Source: Mercenaria mercenaria
Lineage: Eukaryota; Mollusca; Bivalvia; Venerida; Veneridae
Assembly: GCF_021730395.1 (NCBI RefSeq)
Contig: NC_069377.1
Location: 46,268,501 to 46,332,500, forward strand
Length of the DNA: 64,000 bases
Reading direction: 5' to 3'
Shown piece after piece: positions 47,539-59,794 of this stretch. A program made the position numbers and the translations under genes. Positions within the stretch are counted from its first letter, which is position 1, and each line of letters starts with the position of its first letter. The notes beneath the pieces were generated by a model that ran no database searches, was not told the origin of the DNA, and was given only the letters and a program-made list of their open reading frames with translations.

Positions 47539-47644
47539 CTTTGTATCGATAAATATGCACGAGTTCTTCAGCGGAAATATTGCGCGACTTTAGGTGCGCA
47601 ATATTCTTCCGCAGAAGAACGAGTGCATATTTACCGATGCAAAG
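47539..47644. repeat. Long near-perfect hairpin (arms of about 46 bp)
   Basis: The arms 47539-47585 and 47596-47644 pair almost fully around a 10-base loop (ACTTTAGGT-like). Both contain AATATTGCGC or its complement and GATAAATATGCAC-type sequence. This is probably a MITE core. Transcripts through it would form a stable stem. Confidence 0.8.
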
Positions 47645-48034
47645 ATAATAATCTTTTTATTACATACGCATCTACACGTATAAATTTTACGTAAATATCA
47701 TAAATATATTCGATAGCCTGAATAGGATTGACAATACTGAACTAAATAGAAAAAAATAGTGCAACAACACACACTGAATTACGTCACGCACCCAATATGA
47801 AATTCAGGCGTCAGTATATGGAAAAATATTGACGTTTCCGGTACCAGTGTAACTTAACGGGGAATACAATCTGACTTAAGTACTTGATCTTCTAAACGAA
47901 GATCTGAGAACGACCCATTCACATACGTCTTCTGTATGTTTTGGATTTCCAGTATTGCTATTTTTATTTTAACCAATCAGACGACTTGTTCGAATGCCAA
48001 AGAGTAAGAAAAATATGCATTCTTCCATGGCTCG

Positions 48035-48105
48035 AACCCGGACCCCTCGCTTACAAAGCAAGTGCCTACCGACTGAGCAACCGCTATCTGACACAATACG
48101 ACATA
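48035..48105 (-). repeat. tRNA-Thr(TGT)-like pseudogene or SINE head
   Basis: The minus strand shows GCTCAGTCGGTAGGCA (A box) and an anticodon stem CTTGC/GCGAG closing the loop TTTGTAA (anticodon TGT). The B box is GGGTTCGAGCC. The T stem and acceptor stem do not pair properly, so it is not a working tRNA. Confidence 0.6.
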
Positions 48106-48519
48106 TGAATTGTAAATATCAAAAGTCAAGGCTACAGTAATTTGCAACATGTTGTAAGCTAAGCTCTGATTGGCTAGCGAAAGGGTCGTCAGAACGAGGC
48201 CATGAATAGGTCGTTTTCAGATCCTATGCGTAGCGTAATAGGAGATGTACTTTAGTCAGATTGCGGGGAATAGAAACGAGTATGAATATGGCAGTATACT
48301 GAACGTTGCACAAGACACATTGCCTTGACATTATGAACATATACAATATGTAAGAGTTGCTCAGGACATTCTCCCATGCTCAGCAATGGTATATAATATT
48401 TAGAACATTTCAGAAGGTGTGGAGTTACATGTAGATTACAATGGGTGTTAGTTTGGAAGAATTGAATGTAAATATACAAATTTGAGAGCAATAAATATGT
48501 TTGCTAAGTCTTGTTTGAT

Positions 48520-48830
48520 ACATACTTCACATTATGAAAATGGGTTGGCAATGGTTACCACAATTTCATAGCCTGATTTGGTGACCTTCACATGGGTTAT
48601 ATAGCAGATTCGGAATCTGTCTCATTGGCATATGGTTAAATCTGGACATACACCATGACACTGTCCCCACTGCACATCATGACAAATGGTTGGCAATAAT
48701 GAATTGTCCCATGAATAAAATTTAATGGCCCAATTTGGTGATCTACATATGGGTTATATAGCAGTATCTGAATCCTTCTCATTGGGCTTATACAATGTGT
48801 TATAATCTGGGCATATACTGTGACATTGAT
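48520..48830. repeat. Tandem duplication of about 160 bp
   Basis: Two adjacent diverged copies share GGTTGGCAAT, ATTTGGTGA, ATGGGTTATATAGCAG, TCTCATTGG and CTGGACATAC/CTGGGCATATAC. No coding potential is evident. Confidence 0.65.
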
Positions 48831-49074
48831 ATTGCTACAGGTTGACATCTTTTTGATGAGTTTAAAAATGCTTTCATCCATACAAAGGCCTAGTTTCAAA
48901 ATGTTTAAAATGAACTTGTGCTGTTATAAAACCATTCAAATGCATGTAAGTATGAAGACATTTTCTCAAGCTAGTGTTGAGAGGTTGTCATTGTGATTAA
49001 TTAAACATATAGAGTTCTATATGCAGGTTTGAAAAGTTGTGTTTTTTTTTTTGTAAATCTACACAGTATACCTG

Positions 49075-49144
49075 AATTGCAGTCTGATCAGGATCCATGC
49101 TGGTCGCAAATGCACTATGTTGGTTTTCTTATGGTGCGGCTCAT
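49075..49144. repeat. Family A MITE, 3' fragment
   Basis: Only the right part survives: GATCAGGATCCATGCTGGTC through TATGGTGCGGCTC. It matches the right arms of the complete copies. Confidence 0.8.
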
Positions 49145-49431
49145 TTGATGTTGACGTTTTTCTATCAGAATAATAACTATAACAAATATAAAAAAGAGTG
49201 TCTACTTTTAATTTACTTCAAAATTCAACATTTTTACGCACATTAGTACAGTGTATAAATTATAACAATCTAAAATGTTCTGTTAGTGAATAAATAAAAA
49301 CAATGACCAAAGTCTCATGAGTAAATTAAGTGTGTAACAAGCTTCAGCATTTCAACAATCTTAACAAACATGCATACTTTTGAAATCACAGTTTAAAATT
49401 CTGTACCAGTCTATTTTTTTTATTTTTTCAA

Positions 49432-49590
49432 TTCTAAGATCTAGGGTTATAAAAGTAAGTTTGAATACCAGTCTGAAAATGATTCGTTGCCTCTGATCAA
49501 TTTCAGTACTTGGTTCAGAATCAACCTGTCAGAGACTTTGGTAATAGACTGGTTTACAAACTAGGTTTTATAACCCGAGATTGGAGTTTA
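49432..49590. repeat. Foldback element of about 159 bp
   Basis: TCTAGGGTTATAAAA and ATACCAGTCT on the left (49439-49478) are mirrored by AGACTGGTTTACAAA and TTTTATAACCCGAGA on the right. A third piece of the arm lies just upstream near 49405 (ACCAGTCTATT). Confidence 0.65.
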
Positions 49591-49599
49591 TGCAATACA

Positions 49600-50007
49600 C
49601 ATTACAACAAGTGTATATGTGAGAACAACATATAACAGGTCACACTAGATAAGAACAACATTTATATTTAAGGCTTTCTTTTTTCCCCCACAAAATATGC
49701 TGTGCCTGTATGATCAATTCAGTTTATTCAGTCATACAATCTTAAAAACAACTGCAATATTTCTATTTATGAATGCGGTATAAAGGAAATCAATTATTTA
49801 ACAAGAAATTTGTGTAATTTCATTTAACTGACATAAAATAGTTAATTCTAAAAATATTCAAAATCATACATAATAAATATTAAAACCACAAGCAAGAAAA
49901 AAAAAATGTTATCAATGGGTCACTTATTCCTATATCTTTCAAAGCTAATGCAATCATTTCTGATAATATAATGGTGTCAAAAGAAATTTTTTAATATCTT
50001 ATTGTTT
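49600..50007. other. Intergenic, no gene seen
   Basis: AT-rich sequence without a recognised repeat copy or coding frame. Confidence 0.4.
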
Positions 50008-50228
50008 TGTTGAGTTTAACTTCATTTTTCAACAATATTACTCGTTAACTTAACCAGTGTTCGCAGATTCATTACCAGTATTCACCTATTCCTCACATGC
50101 AACTGACAACTTCTCTAAAAGAATCAAAAGACTAAGGAAAAATGACCTCCTACGCGTATGAATACACAGATTACCAGCTTATGATCTGAAGTCTTGCGAC
50201 CTACTTATTGAGCTAACTGAATAGGGTA
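50008..50228 (-). repeat. Decayed SINE family 1 copy, minus strand
   Basis: Recognisable but diverged: TTGAAAAATGAAGTTAAACT tail, AGTTGTCAGTTGCATGTGAG body and a degraded tRNA-like head. The 68-aa frame next to it has no support. Confidence 0.6.
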
Positions 50229-50529
50229 CAGCTTGTCAACTTAGTGCAAAAAGTGAGTAAGTCCAAGTCAGTGGAGTTATCCACTTTTAGCAGTGAGGTG
50301 ACGAGTTACTCTCAATGTCAAAATTTTAGGTACAGAACGACAGCTCAAGTCTCCACAGTATCTGTTTCAATTAAAGTCAAAGTGCTATCTAAGTTACTCA
50401 TTTCACTTTTTAAAACCCTTTACCAGTTACATTATTGGAAACAAAACTGAATATAACATAAATTAAAAGTTTTCAAGCAGACCACTAAAAGATTCAAACT
50501 CTACTCTTAAAAAGCCTGAACTAAAAAAA

Positions 50530-50810
50530 ATTATTTATTTATTTATTTTGTTTGGTTTAACATCGCACTGACACAATTTTAGGTCATATGGCGACTTTCC
50601 AGCTTTAATGGTGGAGGAAGACCTCAGGTGCCCCTGCGTGCATACTTTCATCACAAGCGGGCACCTGGGTAGAACCATCGACCTTCCGTAAGCCAGCTGG
50701 ATGGCTTCCTCACGTGAAAAATTCTACGCCCCAAATGAGGTTTCAAACCAACATCGATGAGGGGCAAATGGTTTGAAGTCAACGACTCTAACCACTCGGC
50801 CACGGAGGCC
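50530..50810 (-). repeat. tRNA-derived SINE (family 2), intact with 15-bp duplication
   Basis: The minus strand opens GGGGCCTCCGTGGCCGAGTG and GTTAGAGTCGTTGACTTC, a tRNA-Ser/Leu-like head with an A box. GGTTTGAAACCTC serves as a diverged B box. It ends with AAATA repeats. A perfect 15-bp target duplication CCTGAACTAAAAAAA (50515-50529 and 50811-50825) flanks it, so insertion is fairly recent. A diverged relative may lie at about 55740-55870. Confidence 0.9.
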
Positions 50811-50829
50811 CCTGAACTAAAAAAACAAC

Positions 50830-51230
50830 AAAAACAGTTACTAAAGTGAAGTAGGAAAAAAACTTTCATCTACCCAATACAGCTTGCAAAGTCATAAAAT
50901 TCCTTCAGAGTCAAAATAAATAACTACAGGGGAACAACTCAAACTCATGCCAAACATTTCAAAATTTATAGACAAAAACTTCTGGTAAGTAACTTAAAAC
51001 AAATTGCAAAACCTAAGTCATTCTGTTACTTCTAGGCAATATTTATTTACAAGAACATGTATGTACTGGAGTCTAAAAAAAAATGTAGAAAAACTCTCTA
51101 CTGAGTTAGTCACACACACAGTAGATATCATTTAAAACTGCATTTTATACCATAAGATACCACCTTTAATAAATTATACTTAATTACTATCTTAGATATT
51201 GTGGAAATGTCTGAATATTTCTGCTACTGT
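50830..51230. other. Intergenic, no gene seen
   Basis: No supported coding frame or repeat copy between the SINE and the minisatellite. Confidence 0.4.
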
Positions 51231-51234
51231 GGTG

Positions 51235-52115
51235 TACATTGTGGCAGTGTCCCCTTTAAATGGTATTTGGGCAAACATATTCCCTTTAATAGGAACCTTG
51301 GCATACATACCCCCTTTAACAGTAACCCCTTAACAGGAACCTAGGTATGCACTCACCCCTTAACAAGAACCTTGGCATGTATATCTCCTTAAAAGGAATC
51401 TATGCATCTATACCCTCTTTATCAGGTACCTAGGTATACACTCCCTTAAAACATGAATTTATACATACACACCCCTTTTAACAGAAACCTAGGCATACAT
51501 ACCCCCTTAAACAGGAATTTTGGCATACATTACCTTTTTAACAGGAACCACTAGGCATACATAACCCCTTTTACAGGAACCTAAGCACAAATACACTCTT
51601 AAAGGAATTTAGGCATACATACCCCTTAACAGAAATTAAGGCATATTATACCCTCTTTCACAGGAACCTAGGCATATATAAACCTGGTAACAGAAGCCGA
51701 AGCATACATAACCACTTTTACAGGAACGTAGGCATTCATACCCACATTAACAGGAACTTAAGCATATATACCTCCTTTAACAGGAGCCTTTCATACATAT
51801 CACCTTTAGCAAGAGCCCAGACATCCATACCCTCTTTAACAGGAATCTGGGAACACATACCTCCTTTAACAGGAACCTAGGTATGAACATCTCCTGTGAC
51901 AGGAACCTAGGCACCTATGCCCTTTTTAACAGGAACCTGGGCACGTATACCAATTCAAAACAAACCAAGGCGTACATACGGTATTACCCATTTTAATAGG
52001 AATATAAGCATATAGACTCCTTTAACAGGAAGCTTAGCTAACATAAACCCACTTTAACAGGAACCCTTGCATACATAACACCTTAAATAGGAATCTTGAC
52101 ATACACATACATGTA
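51235..52115. repeat. Irregular minisatellite of about 32 bp, about 27 copies
   Basis: The unit is close to CTTTAACAGGAACCTAGGCA followed by TACATACCCC. Copies range from about 28 to 36 bp with many substitutions, so the array is old. No frame stays open across it. Confidence 0.85.
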
Positions 52116-52926
52116 TATGGATCTACATTAAACAAGATTATTGTTAGCACTTACAGCTCCCTATGGGAAGGGGTGTAATTATACAACATTGGACAATTGT
52201 AATAACATAGTATAAGAGGTGTTTGCAATACATGTTGTAATAACAAAAATATAAATCAGTAGTGAACTACTTAGTACAGTTAACTGTGTAAAGAAAAGAA
52301 CCAATATGAAACATCATACTGAAGTTAAAACTCCTGCACACTAAATCAGACTATTTTTCCAAAACATTTTATTATTATTTAAAGTTATGTTATGCCCAAA
52401 TTCTATTTTTTAAACAAAATTGACAATTACCCCTTGGTATCAATGTGAACATGAAATTTACATGTTTATTGTATAAACAGTTTTGTGTGCAAGTTGAAAA
52501 CAGTACACACTTAAACCAAACGCAGTATAAATTTGTATTACTGCTAAAAAACGACAGTTTTTTTGTAACAAATGACTGTTAATACATGAAATTTAATTAC
52601 GAATGGAGCTTTACAAATACAGCAGTTTATTAATTAATCTATGTTAAATACATTTCTGGAGGTTTTCTATGGCTAAAGTTAAAATCTTATGATAAAAAAA
52701 TTATGTGAAAGATGGGCATAGCACATCTTTAATTAATCAGACCCATTTAAATTAATCACTGTTTTTGCAGCATCATATTGCTTAAACACGTGGAACAACA
52801 CATTTTAAAACAGTCTAGAAACATTAATTTGCAACTTTTTTGCTTCAATTTATCTGATTACGAAGAGACTAACTAAGATCAGGGGAGAGGGAAATACTGC
52901 TACAAGTTTGTAAGTTCTTTATTAAT
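52116..52926. other. Intergenic, no gene seen
   Basis: AT-rich, with no supported coding frame, RNA gene or repeat copy recognised. Confidence 0.4.
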
Positions 52927-53144
52927 GAGTCGTGCCATGAGAAAACCAACATAGTGGGTATGCGTCTGCGTCAGCATCTGCGCAGTCTGGTCAGGATCCA
53001 TGCTGTTCGCTTTCAAAGCCTACTGGAATTAGAGAAACTGTTAGCGAACAGCATGGATCCTGACCAGACTGAGCGGATGCGCAGGCTGGTCAGGATCCAT
53101 GCTGGTCGCATACCCACTATGTTGGTTTTCCCATGGCACGGCTG
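52927..53144. repeat. Palindromic MITE, family A, copy 4 (about 218 bp)
   Basis: Ends GAGTCGTGCC and GGCACGGCTG. It is shorter than the others because part of the left inner palindrome is missing. The flanks do not show a clean 4-bp duplication. Confidence 0.88.
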
Positions 53145-54125
53145 ATTTAATAATCTAGTTTTCTTTTTCTTTACTTAAAAAATGCAAAGTGTGTAGTTTA
53201 GAATGTTGGTGAAGTAATAATTTAAGTGTCTATGCACTTAATTATATATGCCATTAAATTTCTGCGTTCAAAAATTAAAACAAAATAAAATCACTATCTG
53301 AAATACATGAAAAAGATAAGCATCAATTTAATTAATACAATATTTAAGTTATCACTATAAAAATACTGTTACAATAAATACAATGACTTCGGAAAATCAA
53401 GCCAAGAGTAAATTTGTTAAAACAAACACTTAATATGTTTTTTCTACAAATGTATGAGAATATTTAAGGAATAAATTTACTTACCGGTAATATAGTAATT
53501 TCATAAATTAGCATATTAAATGTAGCCTGTAAATTAAATTAAAATAAAGTGTACTTCTTATGTTTGATGCAACATCAGAATGGTAGAGGAAGATCTCAGC
53601 CTCAGGTGCTCATTATTTCTTACAAATGTGAAAGTCACCAAATTTCTCTAGCTAGCCCGACACCTTCTTAAATCATACTGCTTTCAAATCATTTCCTAAC
53701 CATATACAAGATGTTTACATATTCCTTGCTCTAGCACTGTAGCCTTATAATTCAAAATAAACACCCCAGTTCTGATTCCGTTCATTTTTCTTTTTACAGA
53801 ATTTACTCCAAAAGGTATATCATCTTAGAAGCCATCAAAAATTTGTGTACATTTATGCCTAATTTAAAATTGTGAAAAATGCAGAACTGATTTGTTCACA
53901 TAATTATAGCAATACTAAGCAGGGAAGGCTCTGGAAAGGGCGGGGGTAGGGGAGAAAGCAGGTATTTCCAGATATATCATAAAATTTCCCATGTTGTAAA
54001 AACAAATCTAAACCAGAATGTGTCTGTAGGATACAGGGTGTGCCCCCCACTGGTACATTTATCACAAATAAGGGGGAATAATTCAAATGTTTGCTGTCTA
54101 AATGAGGTATAGCCTCAACAAACAT
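53145..54125. other. Intergenic, no gene seen
   Basis: Mostly AT-rich. About 53570-53700 resembles a decayed SINE family 2 copy (GGTAGAGGAAGATCTCAG, CTCAGGTGC). The 79-aa frame at 53904-54143 has no recognised domain. Confidence 0.4.
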
Positions 54126-55226
54126 TTTATGAAAAGGATTCATTATTCTAGGCCATATACTTTTTGAGCTTGAGCATCACAAACAAAAAATCCACTATTT
54201 TGGCTATTTCAAGGGCCATAACTGTAATAAATGCGAAGATTCTCAGGAAGAATGCCAAGTGTGCAAGGACACATCATGATAAAGACTCAAGCAAGGTTTC
54301 ATGAATTTACATCAAATACTTTTTGAGCTAGACACATAATTAGGTGAAAATGTGCATTTTTATACTATTTCAGGGGCCATAACTTTAAAAATAGGGAGTG
54401 TGCCAGCCAAAAAATAAGAGGTGTGCAAGTTTATATCATGATAAAGATTTACGCAAGTTTTCAACCATTTATATTAAATACTTTTTGAGCTAGGTGCATC
54501 ACAAGGTGAAAATGTGCATTTTTGACTATTTCAGGGGCCATAACTCTGAAAATAGGGGGCGGACCAAAATAAAAAATAAGAGGTGCATAAGTTCATATCA
54601 TGATTAAGACTCATGCAAAGTTTCATGAATCTATATCAAATACTTTTTGAGCTAGGCGTGTCAAAGGTGAAAATGTGCATTTTTGACTTTTTTAGGGGCC
54701 ATAACTCTGAAAATAGGGTGCGGAGCCAGACAAAAAATAGGAGGTGCGCACGTTTTTATCATGATAAAGACTCATGCAAGGTTTCATCAATTTATATCAA
54801 ATACTTTTTGAGCTAGGCACGTCACAAGGTGAAAATGTGCATTTTTGACTATTTCAGGGGCCATAACTCTAAAAATAGGGGGCAGAGCCAGACAAAAAAA
54901 TAAGACGTGCGCAAGTTCATATCATGATAAAGACTCATGCAAGGTTTCATCAATTTATATCAAATACTTCTTGAGCTAAGTGCGTCACAAGGTGAAAATG
55001 TGCATTTTTTACTATTTCAGGGGCCATAACTCTGAAAATAGGGGGCGGAGCCAGACGAAAATTGGAGGTGTGCAAGTTCATACCATGATAAAGACTCAAG
55101 CAAGGTTTCATCAATTTACATCAAATACTTTTTGAGCTAGGTGCATCAAAAACTTCGGACGGACGGACGGACGGACACACGGACAAGACCAAATCTTATG
55201 CCCCCACCACTCAAGGGGTGGCACAA
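54126..55226 (+). mobile_element. I-class tandem-repeat element
   Basis: Six units of 150-175 bp are keyed by GGGGCCATAACTCTGAAAAT (54212, 54369, 54535, 54685, 54861, 55020) and ATACTTTTTGAGCTAGG. After the last unit come GGACGGACGGACGGACGG and ACACGGACAAGACC, then GCCCCCACCACTCAAGGGGT and GGCACAAAAAC, a hairpin-forming end. It is non-coding, and the 67-aa frame inside is spurious. Confidence 0.8.
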
Positions 55227-55229
55227 AAA

Positions 55230-55869
55230 CACAACAGAGCAATGCACATAATGTTCACTACATAAGTTAAACAAAATTCAAAGAAAAACATTCATACAGC
55301 GAATAAAGTGAGTATAGGGACTGCCATTTAGAAAACAAGTTGTCATGACAACATGACCTGACAACATTTTTATACTTATTCTGCTGTCCACAGTCATATT
55401 TCTGTTTCATTGTGACAAGCTTGGACTGGATTAAAATACTGAAGTTCATAAAATGTTAAAACTAAAGGTAAGAACAAAGTGCTCATCAGAAAATAAAACA
55501 TATCCAGCGCATTATCTTACATGCATACATTTGAGAGTGATTCTTTTTAAACTTCAAAGTTATCAAAGTTACAAAACCTCTGATAATAACACTTCTAGTA
55601 AAAACACTTCAACACATCTCATAACAGCACTTCTGGTAACAACACCAATGAAGAACAAACACCTTCATATAAAGGCCTAAATATTCTTTTCAACCGAGCC
55701 GGTTTCCTAATTTCACCTGTTTTGAGTTTTAAGTCACATTGAATCAGTTTAGGTCATATACATGTCTACTTCTGGTAATAAATGGTGTAGGAATCTCTAT
55801 AAAATTTTCAGACATGAACAAGCAGATATGTAGAACCAATGATCATTTGTAAGCCAGCAGGATGACTTG
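55230..55869. other. Intergenic, no gene seen
   Basis: No supported gene. A weak SINE family 2-like remnant lies at about 55740-55870 (AAGCCAGCAGGATGACTT resembles AAGCCAGCTGGATGGCTT in the intact copy). Confidence 0.4.
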
Positions 55870-55995
55870 AACGAAGCAACAACCTGGTACAACCAGTGTT
55901 CACTCACAGTGTACAACCAGCATATAACCAGTGTACAAGCACAGTGTACAACCAGTGTACATTCACAGTACACAACCAGCATACAAGCACAGTTT
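55870..55995. repeat. Short minisatellite of about 25 bp
   Basis: Around five irregular copies of CACAGTGTACAACCAGCATA type sequence, with units of about 20-30 bp. Confidence 0.7.
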
Positions 55996-56247
55996 ACATC
56001 AAACAGGTGTTGTTCTTCCCAGAAGTGTTGATTAACACAGACTGCACTGTAATGAAATCTTAATTATCTTGTGCATATTCCAGTTTATATACAAACATTA
56101 AAATGTAGCATTACCAAAATTAAGTTCTTTAAAGCACAACTTTTACTTCAGTACAGCACTTAAATGTTTAAGCCTACCAAGTCTCAGATAATGCATTCAA
56201 TGAACAAAATAAACAAGTATTAACCCTAGTGACCCTGAAACTTTACA

Positions 56248-56465
56248 TCTACTGTGAAATGATTTAATTTCGATGGCATAAAAGTTCATGGTTATGCCAC
56301 AATGACTATATTTCATTGGGGTATAAAATTCATGGATTTTGATCATTGAACATATTAAAATTGAATGGGCATTTATTTATTCGTTGGGACTTAATTTCAT
56401 GGATTGAATCAACCAAAAAATCCATGAAAATAAGTCCTCCTTCAATATTAATGATTTCACAGTAG
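56248..56465. repeat. MITE of about 218 bp, family F1
   Basis: TACTGTGAAATGATTTAAT on the left is inverted on the right as ATTAATGATTTCACAGTA. Inner inverted parts include TTCATGGATTTTGATC and AATCCATGAA. It is non-coding and lies in the 3' flank of the KMT5 gene. Confidence 0.75.
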
Positions 56466-56768
56466 TAAGGTTTTTTTCTCATCCAGATTAATACACATTC
56501 TGTCCAAGCAGTTACATGGTCCCAAAATGTAAAAGATTGGAAAAAATAAAATTGAAAAAATTATTTAGCAATTTTCATATTTTAAAAAATCACTACCAGT
56601 TTTTAAGCTTAATGTCTTTAAAAAACAATGGCATGTTTTTGTAGTTTACCTTTCCACCTCTGTCATGTAAATAAAAGACATGTGTAAGCATACAGTCTAT
56701 GCTGGTGTTGGTGAAAGCTGTTGCAAATAAGTTGTTCTAACTTGAAATTCTACACCAGTCTTTAAAAC

Positions 56769-59700
56769 CTAACTCTTCTGTGGTATATTTATATTGATCT
56801 GAGTACCACCAAATTTAATCTTCATCAGTTTTGGACACACCATATCCTTTGTGTTCTCACCATCCCTGTAAAGAGATCTTGATGCCCGTCCCACTGATTG
56901 TCTCCTTGTTGAAGCTGCCGGAATAAACGGGCGATATTTTGTACAGTTCAAAGGACTCTCCTCTTCATCAGAATCACTTTGATCACTAGACTCTGGCGTT
57001 ACCGTTACAGAGTTATGAGGACTTTCTAATTTAAATCTTACACTTTCTGATTTTGAGTTCTCCAGTTCCTTGACTAACACTGGATCCCTCGGCATTTTAA
57101 TTGTTATTTTTGGGACTTTTTTCGGCGGAGATATACTTGCCCACAAGTGTCTATACTCTTCCATGTCTTCATTCAGAGCGTGTATTTTCTTCCGCAGAGG
57201 TTCTCCAAATTTTGGGGATCCTACATCACCAAAACTTAACCTCCTTTTCCTGTTTTTCAAGTAACTTAGTCTCGGAGAGTTCCTGCTACGTCTTCTAGCT
57301 GAGCTTCCCATTTTCCTTACAGAGTTTACATGTTTGTTTGATTTCAGGCTTTCACCTAACCCTTCTATGTCTACTTCCTCACTTTCATCACCAACATCTA
57401 AATTATCACCAGAGTAATCACACTGTCCACTTAAAGGACCGAATTTTTCAAATACATTGCTGCCTATATATGAACTAGACCCTGAATTCCTTGACAATGA
57501 CAATTTTTGTGAGTTCTGTGAGCTTGATGATTTTGTATTATGGCTAAAATTTTCAGAATACACAATACTACCATTATTTTCCACTGCACTCCCTCTGCTA
57601 CATCCGTCAACATCAGTCACACCATTTACCTTTGTTGACTCCATTTTTATTTCCCGAACCCTGTTTTTATTCCTAGGACTCTGTCTAAGAGGCTTTTTAC
57701 TGTCTGATGAAAGCAATGCTAATGATTTTGTTCCACGTATATTTTGCATTATTTTTGGCGATTTAACGTCATTTTTCATTTGTTCCGTATTGTATGATGT
57801 GTTAAATGAAGTAAGTTTTGGACTAACACAATTGTATTTGTACGAGGTATCAAAGGTTGGTTCAGTGTCATATGGTGTCAGATGAGGCATGTCACAAAGA
57901 GGCATATTTAACTGATCAACTAATCTGGGACAATCAGCTGCAATTTTTGATTTGCCTCTACGTGCAATTTCAGATAAACTTTCATCGTCTGAATCTATGC
58001 TACTTTCCATCACATCAATCTGTAGCTGAGTAAAAATATTTCGACTCCCAGAGTCATTTCGTACTTTAAAAGTAATTTCTGGGTCCCCTGTTTCAATTAC
58101 ACTTTCACCATCGAGATTCAAATTAGACTGGGTTTTATCATCATCTCCCACAGACTGTGCCTCTTCTTTGTTCTTTAACCTTGGACTGTGTCTAATTCCT
58201 GCAGCTGTTAACCCTGATTGTCCATTGTCATTTACAGTTTTTGGTATACAGTCTAAGTCTAACTTCAAAGCTCTTCTGTGGCTTAACTTTTTTGTTCTTT
58301 TTCCGTGTCTAGAATGTCTATGAACAACTGCCTTGCTTCTATTCATTACTTTTCCTTGTAAACTCACTTTCTGACTCATCTGAGGTTTGCTTGCAGTTAT
58401 ATCAGCCAACGGCCCAGACTGTCCATTGCAGACTATGTTTTCTACCATATCATGTTGATTTGACAAATTTTTCAAGTGCTCCTTTGGCAACTTCTGTTCA
58501 TTACCTCCTTCTGATAAGCTCTTCAAATATGACTGGGATGACAAATGTTTCCGTGGTGACAACCGCAATTCGCTTACTTTGACTGACTGATTCTTGCTTA
58601 GTGGAGAGGGCAGTTTCTCTCCAAGGTTCACTTTTGGTTCTGGCAAACTGATTCCTTGAGCAAGAAGAATTTCAGCATCATATCGTGTGATACCCCGACG
58701 TTTCAACTCAGCTTTAGATAGCAGATGAGCCTGCTTTTTCAGATTGCCATCACGTATATCCCAATTTTCTGAAATATTTAACATAAAATGTAAAGATAGT
58801 GTTAACCAAAGAAACCTTCCACTTGTTAACTGATCAATAATCATAATATTTTGTACAAACCAAAGTGCTTCCAATTTTATGAAAATACCATGTTTTATTT
58901 CTTTGATACATGATGATATTGTACTTATTGTTAAACAGAGTGAATATATCCCTCTTATGCATTTCAGCTTTGTTCAAAAATAACGTTCTGCAGATTTTTT
59001 GGTTGGATATCATACTCTGGATTGGATTTCCTTATCCAAATTTAACCAGCATGATACATTTACTTATTCACTGTTCCGTTTACTATATTTTTTATGGAAA
59101 ATATTGTGTACTAGCCTAATAAGAGACTAATCTAAATACAAGGTCTGTGACCAGTGTGAGTGAAGCCATGTGACGTAAGTTTAAAATTGTATTTTTTTAA
59201 GGTAAGTTACACCTATACTAGATAAGGTGCATGTATGTCCTGAAAATATGCACAAGTTCACTTCACATTCATACTTTTCTGTAAGGTTGGACTAGATCCT
59301 CTGAAAACTGTTAAAGGAGTTATTTTGACAAGGCTGGTATTTTATATAACAGCATTCTGTAAATTTCAAAGGACCTTAACTTTAACAGGCATGTTAATTT
59401 CATCCTGACAATACGCACAAGTTCTTTCATACATTCCTGTAAATACAGTAATTTGTCTAGCTAAAGAAGCGAGGATTTATTTTAAAAAGTTATCTAAAAT
59501 TTTTATAAAGAACTTATAGGCTGTTCTCAGAAATAAAGGACATTTCCAAAAATCACAGGAGTACATGAAATGGTGCGAGTTTGCCTTTTCAACATAACAC
59601 TGAAATTTATTGTACTAGAACCCTTAAACCTACCATTACTGCCAACTACACCATTGACATGAACAAAGGCGGATCTGTGCCGTGCAGCCTGGGTCTTCAT

Positions 59701-59794
59701 TCTGTGCAGCCTATCATCTGTGTCCCTTAATCGGTAGCCCTTATCAATCTTTGGACTGGTTGGATCAGCTGGGGTAAATGCTCCTGTATGCCTC
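56769..59794 (-). CDS. KMT5B: Suv4-20/KMT5B-type histone H4K20 methyltransferase, last two coding exons
   Basis: Two exons join in phase: 59634-59794 and 56769-58768 (stop TAA). About 720 C-terminal residues are visible. The first exon has RRHTGAFTP then GYRLRDTDDRLHRMKT, matching the human KMT5B segment just after the post-SET zinc site (RRGTGAFKS and YGLRETDKRLNRLKK). The second has LKRRGITRYDAEILLAQG, like human KKRRITRYDAQLILE, then a long Ser/Arg/Lys-rich disordered region. PKITIKMPRD and a final block KLMKIKFGGTQININIP echo the human RLRLIVGKDSIDIDIS end. The enzyme di- and tri-methylates H4K20 in chromatin. The SET catalytic exons are not between 59.8 and 64 kb, so they must lie beyond the right edge. 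Sequence upstream of 58768 that stays open is intron. Confidence 0.88.

Larger units (their letters stand above)
47343..48250. other. PDX1 3' flank, repeats but no gene
   Basis: An ATTAAA near 47370 could serve as the PDX1 polyadenylation signal. The rest includes the 47539-47644 hairpin and a tRNA-like piece at 48035-48105. These may be parts of one foldback element, since ATTACATACGCAT near 47660 is loosely mirrored near 48225. Confidence 0.45.

Noticed and set aside
48035-48105. Functional tRNA-Thr gene
   Set aside because: Anticodon loop and box motifs are present, but T and acceptor stems do not pair.
51235-52115. CRISPR-like or coding repeat array
   Set aside because: Units of about 32 bp are contiguous and diverged, with no spacers and no open frame across them.
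53904-54143. 79-aa minus-strand frame as a gene
   Set aside because: It runs into the I-class tandem element and has no recognisable motif.
58769-58874. N-terminal 36 residues of the 701-aa frame as the start of the KMT5 protein
   Set aside because: A TTTCAG acceptor at 58769-58771 joins in phase to the upstream exon at 59634-59794, and the residues before it look like intron translation.
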